Assembly (NCBI GenBank): GCA_040751955.1
Contig: JBFMFY010000105.1
Coordinates: 1-6,847 of the forward strand
Length of the DNA stretch: 6,847 nt
From: SpSt-333 sp040751955
GTDB taxonomy: Bacteria; Bacteroidota; Ignavibacteria; UBA10030; UBA8401
Reading direction: 5' to 3'
Below, piece by piece: positions 1 to 3,645 of the stretch; position 1 is the first letter of the stretch, and each line of letters begins with the position of its first letter. The position numbers were made by a program, and so were the translations under genes. Below the pieces are notes generated by a model. The model worked only from the letters and a program-made list of their open reading frames with translations, searched no databases and had not been told where the DNA came from.

Positions 1-99
1 TGAATAATTTTTTCCTGAATTATAATTCATCCCTTTTTGTAGCGCTGATTTTTCTTCATTCACTAACTCGTAGTAAGAAATAATATCATCAACTTTCAT
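1..99 (-). CDS. N-terminal fragment of a probable HNH-endonuclease family protein (runs off left edge)
   Basis: Reading the minus strand from the ATG at 99-97 gives 33 codons without a stop to the window edge, beginning MKVDDIISYYELVNEE and continuing through ALQKGMNYNSGKNYS. A strong Shine-Dalgarno sequence (AAGGAGT on the minus strand, at 103-109) lies just upstream of the ATG and supports this start. From memory of the family, the 'I..YYE..NEE...LQ.GMN......YS' pattern matches the N-terminus of bacterial proteins annotated as HNH endonucleases, in which the catalytic HNH part lies further downstream. That part is outside the window, so the assignment depends only on the N-terminal pattern. 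No catalytic residue can be seen. The gene points away from the toxin-antitoxin modules. Confidence 0.55.
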   Translation of the reverse strand, partial: MKVDDIISYYELVNEEKSALQKGMNYNSGKNYS

Positions 100-318
100 A
101 ATACTCCTTGTATTGGCAATAGAAACTAAAAGCATATCAGCCAAATATCAAGAAGTATTTGCTGTTTCTATTCTGACACCCTCACCTTCACCCACCGCTC
201 CAAAAATTCCATCGGTTCTTCCGTCGGTTTCGGGAAGCCTTTGGAAAAGATCGAAATAAAACCACGTTGGGTGTTTTCGGGCGGATTATTGATCAGCAAA
301 TCTATGTTTTTTTCATTC

Positions 319-347
319 TTGACAGGGATACGCCAATGGCGTATATT
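319..347 (+). promoter_or_regulatory. Sigma70-type promoter of the first toxin-antitoxin module
   Basis: A perfect -35 box TTGACA (319-324) is separated by exactly 17 bp from a -10 box TATATT (342-347). The expected transcription start is at about 353-355, which coincides with the toxin ATG at 353, so the toxin mRNA would be leaderless or nearly so. No Shine-Dalgarno sequence precedes that ATG. Confidence 0.75.
328..344. promoter_or_regulatory. Palindromic operator between -35 and -10
   Basis: The sequence ATACGCC-AAT-GGCGTAT is a perfect 7-bp inverted repeat with a 3-bp centre. It lies between the -35 and -10 boxes, and its right arm overlaps the first three bases of the -10. This is a typical position for autorepression by the antitoxin, or by the toxin-antitoxin complex, of a type II module. 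The HTH antitoxin encoded at 667-957 is the natural candidate to bind it. The palindrome is directly visible; the binding is inferred. Confidence 0.65.
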
Positions 348-352
348 ACATC

Positions 353-670
353 ATGCTGATCATTGAGACCCCGATTTTTACAAAGCGTATTGTAAATATA
401 CTGGTTGACGATGAATACAGGGAACTTCAGCAATATCTTGTGAAGAATCCTGACAGAGGCGATATTATTCAGGGAAGCGGCGGGTTAAGGAAACTGCGCT
501 GGTCTGCAAGCGGGAGAGGTAAAAGCGGTGGTGCATGAGTGATCTACTACCGGGTTGTTTCACAAGATACTATACTCATGCTATTCGCATTTAAGAAGAA
601 CGAACGATCCGACATCTCGAAAGATCAGATAAAAGTATTAAAGGAAATCGTTAAAAAGGAGTATCCATGA
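353..670 (+). pseudogene. RelE/HigB-like type II toxin, interrupted by an in-frame TGA
   Basis: The frame opens at ATG 353 (MLIIETPIFTKRIV...) and is stopped by TGA at 536-538, codon 62. The same frame continues directly (VIYYRVVSQDTILMLFAFKK, then ERSDISKDQIKVLKEIV) to a TGA at 668-670. Bridging codon 62 gives 105 residues, a normal length for the mRNA-interferase-type toxin that partners NadS/HigA antitoxins. In these toxins the conserved core reads roughly G(K/R)GGxRVIYY, so the stop replaces an expected arginine, and one C-to-T change (CGA to TGA) explains it. Both halves are otherwise well conserved, so the lesion is recent or a sequencing error. The true stop overlaps the antitoxin start as ATGA. 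The 61-residue product lacks the C-terminal strands and helix of the fold and should be inactive. Confidence 0.8.
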
Positions 671-957
671 AAAAAGAATTATTTGATGAATTGAAAGAGA
701 GCGTGGAGCAGGGAGGAAAAATCCTGCGCGGTAAAACGAAATCAAGCCGCACATTCTCAATTGAAAGTCCCGACGTACCTGAAATACGCAAACATCTTGG
801 CCTTTCTCAGGATAAATTTGCTCAACTTCTCGGCGTGAGTTTGGCGACACTGCGCAATTGGGAACAAGGAAGAAGAAAACCGGACGGGGCAGCGCGAGTA
901 TTGCTGAATGTTGCTGCAAAGCATCCGAAGATTGTTCTGGAGATCGTGGCTCAATAG
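667..957 (+). CDS. nadS: NadS/HigA-like XRE-family HTH antitoxin
   Basis: The 96-residue protein begins MKKELFDELKESVEQGGKI. Residues ~38-82 form a Cro/C1-type helix-turn-helix: VPEIRKHLGLSQDKFAQLLG followed by VSLATLRNWEQGRRKPDGAA. The N-terminal 'RGKTKSSRTF' block and the NWEQGRRKP signature match NadS-like antitoxins, which follow their toxin gene. Its expected role is to bind and neutralise the RelE-like toxin and to repress the shared promoter, probably at the palindrome at 328-344. The ATG at 667 overlaps the toxin stop (ATGA), which indicates translational coupling, and GGAG (658-661) lies just upstream. The frame is intact although its toxin is broken. It may still act as a repressor, or protect against related toxins elsewhere. 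Confidence 0.88.
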   Translation: MKKELFDELKESVEQGGKILRGKTKSSRTFSIESPDVPEIRKHLGLSQDKFAQLLGVSLATLRNWEQGRRKPDGAARVLLNVAAKHPKIVLEIVAQ

Positions 958-967
958 AAAAATACCG

Positions 968-1099
968 CTTTGTGTCTCTGTGTTTCTGTAGTAAAAATTT
1001 TTCCCACCGCACAGACAGTTTGCGGCGTCCCGCTTGCGCGGGACTCGCAATGACACATTCTTTTTTCCTTTGTGTCTTTGTGTGAATATTTTTCTCCGC
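968..1099. repeat. Mosaic of dispersed repeats: two CTTTGTGTCTxTGTGT units around a hairpin repeat
   Basis: CTTTGTGTCTCTGTGT at 968-983 recurs as CTTTGTGTCTTTGTGT at 1068-1083, exactly 100 bp later with one difference. Each copy is followed by a TTTTTC-pyrimidine-rich CCGC segment (about 997-1010 and 1089-1099). Between them lies a separate element (about 1009-1054) that resembles the 'GCACAGA-TTGC...CTCGCAATGAC' repeats seen at 3200-3373. The layout suggests one repeat inserted into, or duplicated beside, another. Open frames in this stretch are translations of repeat DNA, not genes. Confidence 0.6.
1027..1044. repeat. Perfect hairpin inside a dispersed repeat
   Basis: GTCCCGC-TTGC-GCGGGAC is a perfect 7-bp inverted repeat with a 4-nt loop, followed immediately by TCGCAATGAC. 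A related stem, GTCCCGAC...GTTGGGAC, occurs at 3095-3117 after GTCATTGTGA. No T-run follows, so it is not a classical terminator, though it may still slow transcription after the antitoxin gene. Confidence 0.7.
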
Positions 1100-1128
1100 T
1101 TGCACTTCGCAGCCGACTTTTCTATTTT
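1091..1128 (+). repeat. 38-bp direct repeat, left copy, carrying a promoter-like sequence
   Basis: The segment matches 1727-1764 at 32 of 38 positions by direct alignment, including the shared blocks GCTTGCACTTC and CTTTTCTATTTT. The two copies bracket the BrnT/BrnA-like module. TTGCAC (1100-1105) and TATTTT (1123-1128) are spaced by 17 bp and could serve as the module's promoter, giving a start near 1135. Confidence 0.6.
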
Positions 1129-1158
1129 TAAGTAAATATTGAAAAAAGGATCCGCTAC

Positions 1159-1454
1159 TTGCTCACAATTCGCGGAATAATATGGTTCGATGAAGTCGTT
1201 GATAAGATTGCACAGAAACACAATGTAAGTGTGATGAAGTAGAAGAAGTTTTCAATAATTTGCCACAGATACGCTTTTTGGAAAAAGGTCATCACAGGGA
1301 TGAAGATGTTTATGTTGCACTGGGAAGAACTGATTCGGGACGGTATCTTGCAGTTATGTTTATATACAAACCGCAGAGAAAACAGGTCCTGATTTTAAGC
1401 GCCCGCGATATGGCATTGAAAGAGAGGAGTTTATATGGCAAAAAGAAAAAATGA
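1159..1454 (+). pseudogene. brnT: BrnT-like toxin with a one-base frameshift
   Basis: A TTG at 1159, preceded by AAGGA (1146-1150) at 8 nt, opens a frame reading LTIRGIIWFDEVVDKIAQKH and NVSV, then MK and a TAG at 1240-1242. The family sequence continues in another frame from GAT at 1233: DEVEEVFNNLPQIRFLEKGH, then the HRDEDVYVALGRTDSGRYL region and LILSARDM, ending at TGA 1452-1454. One missing G within GTG 1231-1233 explains the shift; restoring it gives about 98 residues, normal for BrnT-type RelE-fold ribonuclease toxins. The end overlaps the antitoxin start by 20 nt. The N-terminal 22-residue product cannot fold as a toxin. Internal initiation (for example TTG 1260) would lack the first helices. 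A sequencing error is the main alternative. Confidence 0.78.
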
Positions 1455-1701
1455 TGCTTTAAAGGTCAACGAACCGCTGGTTTCATATTTTGAGCGGACA
1501 GATCTTGGAGAGCGGCTCTTATCGGTTGAACCCGTCAGCGCAGATATCAAAATAACCAACCGGGAATACATTGTCAGTGTCGATAAGGATATTGCAAAAT
1601 CCCTCTCCAGAATAGCAAAAAAAAGAAAGGTTACTTCCACATCGTTGCTTCAACAATGGGTGAAAGAAAAGGTTGTTGAGAATTCTATCGGTACAAAGTA
1701 A
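1435..1701 (+). CDS. CopG/BrnA-like ribbon-helix-helix antitoxin
   Basis: The 88-residue protein has a short lysine-rich start, a region (~15-40) likely to contact the toxin (LVSYFERTDLGERLLSVEPV), and a C-terminal ribbon-helix-helix unit from about residue 43. There the strand REYIVSVDKD is followed by the helices IAKSLSRIAKKRKV and STSLLQQWVKEKV. Such proteins are usual partners of BrnT toxins: they bind the toxin and repress the operon as dimers. AGGAG (1425-1429) lies 5 nt before the ATG. The 20-nt overlap with the toxin frame indicates coupled translation. The gene is intact although its toxin is frameshifted. I am confident of the antitoxin role and less so of the exact subfamily. Confidence 0.8.
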   Translation: MAKRKNDALKVNEPLVSYFERTDLGERLLSVEPVSADIKITNREYIVSVDKDIAKSLSRIAKKRKVTSTSLLQQWVKEKVVENSIGTK

Positions 1702-1726
1702 ATCTTTTTTTGCGGTCAAAACTCTC

Positions 1727-1764
1727 TTTCTCTGCTTGCACTTCACCCCCCTCTTTTCTATTTT
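1727..1764 (+). repeat. 38-bp direct repeat, right copy, upstream of the acyl-CoA dehydrogenase
   Basis: This is the second copy of the segment at 1091-1128, 636 bp downstream. It keeps TTGCAC (1736-1741), a 17-bp spacer and TATTTT (1759-1764), so it also offers a promoter-like arrangement facing the dehydrogenase gene. The other part of the 1702-1904 spacer holds a short inverted repeat (GCCGA-AAACA-TCGGC, 1787-1801) and the hairpin element at 1802-1876. Confidence 0.55.
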
Positions 1765-1801
1765 CTCCATAGCATTTTTGTTGTGTGCCGAAAACATCGG
1801 C

Positions 1802-1876
1802 AAAAAAAAAAAATCCCGCGGATTTTGCAGACGGACGCAGAAACAATCTGCGCATATCCGCATGATCTGCGGGAAA
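1802..1876. repeat. Dispersed 'ATCTGCGGGAAA' hairpin element with an A12 tract
   Basis: A run of 12 A (1802-1813) is followed by a nested inverted repeat. GCGGAT (1818-1823) pairs with ATCCGC (1856-1861), GCAGA (1827-1831) with TCTGC (1847-1851), and the outer TCCCGC (1814-1819) can instead pair with GCGGGA (1869-1874). Similar 'TCTGCG...ATCTGCGGGAAA' elements are, from general experience, widespread intergenic repeats in bacterial genomes. Read on the minus strand, the outer stem is followed directly by T12 and resembles an intrinsic terminator, but no minus-strand gene enters it. Confidence 0.6.
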
Positions 1877-1904
1877 CTACTCTCATCAAACATATGAGGA
1901 ATGA

Positions 1905-3080
1905 ATGGCAGACGCTACAGCAAGTATTGCTCTCACTTCGCCAAACAACTGGCGGACAAGCGAACAGATGACGATGATACAAAAAATGGCGCGCGATTTT
2001 GCAGAGAACGAGATCAAGCCGCACGTGATGAAGTACGACGAATCGCAGGAATTCCCAAAAGAGATATTTAAAAAGATGGCGGAACTCGGTTTCCTCGGCG
2101 CGTATTATCCCGAAGAGTACGGCGGCGCGGGACTGAGTGTGCTCGACTTCACCGTCATCGTGGAAGAGGTTGCGAAGGTCGATCCGTCCGTGGCGCTCGG
2201 TCTCTGCGCGCATAACGGACTCTGCATCAGTCACATCTACAATTTTGCGAGCGAGTCCCTCAAGAAAAAATATCTCCCCGATCTCTGCAGCGGCAAAAAG
2301 ATCGGCGGTTGGGGATTGACTGAAGCGTTCTCCGGAAGTGATGCGGGAGGTATGCGCACCACTGCGGTGAAAGAAGGGAACGAATGGGTAATCAACGGCA
2401 GCAAGAATTTCATCACGCACGGCATCACCGGCGAGACTTTCGTTATATTGGCAGTAACGGACAAGACAAAAAATAAATCAATCTCCGCATTCATCGTTGA
2501 AAAAGGGACGCCCGGTTTTTCTACCGGAAAAAAGGAGAACAAACTCGGTATGCGTGCCAGTGAAACCGCCACGCTGATATTCGACAATGTCCGTATTCCC
2601 GCGGAAAATCTGATCGGAAATGTCGGCGAAGGATTCAAGCAGGCACTTGCAGTACTCGACGGCGGGAGAATCGGCATTGCCGCGCTGTCTGTGGGGCTTG
2701 CGCAAGGAGCCCTGGAAGCGAGCATAAAGTATTCCAAAGAACGTAAGCAGTTCGGCAAACCGATTGCGGAGAACCAGGGAATTCAATTTAAACTTGCCGA
2801 TATGGCGATGGAGATTGAAGCGGCGCGTTTGCTGGTACAGAAAGCGGCGTCAATGAAAGGAGAAGGGAAGGATGTGAATCTGGAAGCGGCGCAGGCAAAA
2901 TATTTTGCGAGCGAGGTTGCCACCCGCGCGGCGAACGAAGCGGTGCAGATCCACGGCGGGTACGGGTTCACAAAAGATTTTCCGGTGGAGAAATTCTACC
3001 GCGACGTGAAACTGCTCACCATCGGCGAAGGGACGAGCGAGGTGCAGAAGATGGTAATTGCGAGGAATATTTTAAAATGA
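1905..3080 (+). CDS. Acyl-CoA dehydrogenase (short-chain/butyryl-CoA type)
   Basis: This 391-residue FAD enzyme catalyses alpha,beta-dehydrogenation of acyl-CoA in fatty-acid or branched-chain acid oxidation and passes electrons to an electron-transfer flavoprotein. Length and architecture are complete: an N-terminal helical domain to about 125, a middle beta domain and a C-terminal helical domain. Signature 1 is GLTEAFSGSDAGG (137-149), with the flavin-contact segment KNFITHG after it. ERKQFGKP (279-286) is the conserved FAD/dimer-contact motif. Signature 2 is QIHGGYGF (348-355), running into the KFYRDVK segment. The catalytic base is E375 in IGEGTSE. The ATG at 1905 is preceded by GAGGA (1896-1900) at a short 4-nt spacing; ATG 1968 is a weaker alternative without a good ribosome site. 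No etf or other beta-oxidation genes are adjacent. Substrate length cannot be read from the sequence with certainty. Confidence 0.95.
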   Translation: MADATASIALTSPNNWRTSEQMTMIQKMARDFAENEIKPHVMKYDESQEFPKEIFKKMAELGFLGAYYPEEYGGAGLSVLDFTVIVEEVAKVDPSVALGLCAHNGLCISHIYNFASESLKKKYLPDLCSGKKIGGWGLTEAFSGSDAGGMRTTAVKEGNEWVINGSKNFITHGITGETFVILAVTDKTKNKSISAFIVEKGTPGFSTGKKENKLGMRASETATLIFDNVRIPAENLIGNVGEGFKQALAVLDGGRIGIAALSVGLAQGALEASIKYSKERKQFGKPIAENQGIQFKLADMAMEIEAARLLVQKAASMKGEGKDVNLEAAQAKYFASEVATRAANEAVQIHGGYGFTKDFPVEKFYRDVKLLTIGEGTSEVQKMVIARNILK

Positions 3081-3084
3081 AATT

Positions 3085-3165
3085 GTCATTGTGAGTCCCG
3101 ACGCTGTTTGTTGGGACGAAGTTCCGCTGTTTGAATCCCGCACTCGTGGAATCCAAAAGGCGGGA
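3085..3165. repeat. Variant CATTG(C/T)GAG repeat with GTCCCGAC stem
   Basis: GTCATTGTGA is followed by the stem GTCCCGAC (3095-3102) / GTTGGGAC (3110-3117; one G-T pair) and GACGAAG. A further inverted pair, TCCCGC (3136-3141) / GCGGGA (3160-3165), lies after it. This is a diverged member of the family at 3269-3304, with an extra GC-rich hairpin in its centre. It starts 5 bp after the dehydrogenase stop codon. Confidence 0.55.
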
Positions 3166-3168
3166 CAC

Positions 3169-3243
3169 TCTGCGGGTGGATGTTGCGGCAAGGATCCGAC
3201 GCACAGATTGCTTCGCTCGTAAAAAGCACTCGCTCGCAATGAC
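3169..3243. repeat. 75-bp direct repeat, copy 1
   Basis: It aligns without gaps to 3299-3373 at an offset of exactly 130 bp. The cores GCACAGATTGCTTCGCTCGT (3201-3220 and 3331-3350) are identical, and the flanks differ at scattered positions. Its end, CTCGCAATGAC (3233-3243), and its start, CACAGATTGCTTCG (3202-3215), are the reverse complement of the two ends of 3269-3304. Confidence 0.8.
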
Positions 3244-3268
3244 AATATTTGTTGTTTTCTCTGTTAAG

Positions 3269-3304
3269 GTCATTGCGAGGCGTTTTGTGCCGAAGCAATC
3301 TGTG
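3269..3304. repeat. CATTGCGAG...CGAAGCAATC element (copy A)
   Basis: The element starts GTCATTGCGAGGCG and ends CCGAAGCAATCTGTG. Internally ATTGC pairs with GCAAT and GGC with GCC, giving a small imperfect hairpin. Positions 3269-3301 recur at 6759-6791 with one mismatch (G at 3288, A at 6778). It is inverted relative to the arms in 3202-3243 and 3332-3373. Confidence 0.8.
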
Positions 3305-3373
3305 GGAGGGTGTTGTAGCAAAAGTCCAACGCACAGATTGCTTCGCTCGTAAAAAACACTCGCTTACATTGAC
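3299..3373. repeat. 75-bp direct repeat, copy 2
   Basis: This is the second copy of 3169-3243. The CACAGATTGCTTCG part is unchanged, but the distal arm has decayed from CTCGCAATGAC to CTTACATTGAC (3363-3373), so it would pair less well with the central element at 3269-3304. Confidence 0.78.
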
Positions 3374-3425
3374 TCCACATTTCGAATAATTGGTTATAGA
3401 GACATCTGAAAAATGCCAAATCATT

Positions 3426-3509
3426 GTCATTCCGAGGAGCGCAGCGACGAGGAATCTGAGAAATTCTTTCAAAATCCCCAATCAGATTTCTCGCTTTGCT
3501 CGAAATGAC
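3426..3509. repeat. GTCATT(C/T)CGAG long inverted repeat
   Basis: The left arm (3426-3457: GTCATTCCGAG, then GAGCG-type sequence, then GAATCTGA) and the right arm (3483-3509: CAGATTTCTCGC, then CTCGAAATGAC) are imperfect reverse complements around a short AT-rich loop. Elements of the form GTCATTTCGAG...GAGAAATCT are, from general experience, common dispersed repeats in Bacteroidota and relatives. Confidence 0.7.
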
Positions 3510-3575
3510 AAAGGGAAATAAATATTTCAGAAGTCACTTATAGATAATTACGGTAGATGAGTGTCACCATTCGGT

Positions 3576-3640
3576 AATTGATAATGAATCACAAGGTTTA
3601 TTTCAATACATTGTCCATCATCATTTATCCATTATCAATT
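3576..3640. repeat. 11-bp perfect inverted repeat abutting the start of the large membrane protein gene
   Basis: AATTGATAATG (3576-3586) and CATTATCAATT (3630-3640) are exact reverse complements around a 43-nt loop. The right arm ends 5 nt before the ATG at 3646. No Shine-Dalgarno sequence is seen between the arm and the ATG. In the mRNA the stem would sit across the usual ribosome-docking region. Confidence 0.7.
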
Positions 3641-3645
3641 GTCGC

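Larger units (their letters stand above)
168..350 (-). pseudogene. C-terminal remnant of an unrecognised minus-strand gene
   Basis: An open frame of 60 codons runs on the minus strand from just after an in-frame TGA (353-351) to a TAG at 170-168. It has no ATG near its beginning; the only internal methionine is close to the end. The peptide contains NIRHWRIPVKNEKNIDLLIN, then a stretch with PPENTQRGFISIFSKGFPKP, and ends ERWVKVRVSE. The composition and segment order look protein-like rather than like repeat DNA, and the direction matches the HNH-like gene that follows after about 70 bp. I do not recognise the family. The 5' part overlaps the promoter and operator of the first toxin-antitoxin module, which suggests the original gene was truncated when that module arrived. 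It could also be a chance open frame. Confidence 0.35.
3081..3645. other. Gene-free spacer filled with dispersed and inverted repeats
   Basis: The 565 bp between the two large genes hold no convincing coding sequence. They are a chain of repeats: 3085-3165, the duplicated unit 3169-3243/3299-3373 with its inverted partner 3269-3304, the long inverted repeat 3426-3509, and the inverted repeat 3576-3640 that abuts the next gene. Open frames here on both strands simply translate the repeats. Confidence 0.85.

Noticed and set aside
536..538. TGA in the toxin as selenocysteine or as a reassigned sense codon
   Set aside because: The family has arginine here, no SECIS-like hairpin is evident, and TGA is the normal stop of the neighbouring frames (668-670, 1452-1454, 3078-3080).
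638..1221. Two minus-strand open frames of about 155 codons across the antitoxin and repeats
   Set aside because: They are antisense to the clear HTH antitoxin and to repeat DNA, with no recognisable domain.
1228..1242. Programmed frameshift in the BrnT-like toxin
   Set aside because: No slippery heptamer or downstream stimulator is apparent; a simple one-base loss explains it better.
353..1701. Complete insertion sequence carrying the toxin-antitoxin genes
   Set aside because: No transposase, terminal inverted repeats or clear target-site duplication could be found around either module.
1758..2420. 220-codon minus-strand open frame over the dehydrogenase 5' region
   Set aside because: It is the shadow of the strongly conserved plus-strand acyl-CoA dehydrogenase and includes the hairpin repeat; the composition is not protein-like.
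3169..3373. CRISPR array
   Set aside because: Only two direct copies of 75 bp are present, with an inverted third element in between; there are no regular short repeats with unique spacers and no cas genes.
3016..3481. Minus-strand open frames of about 100-130 codons after the dehydrogenase
   Set aside because: They translate the inverted-repeat DNA (peptides such as CFLRAKQSV recur within them), overlap each other and lack ribosome binding sites.
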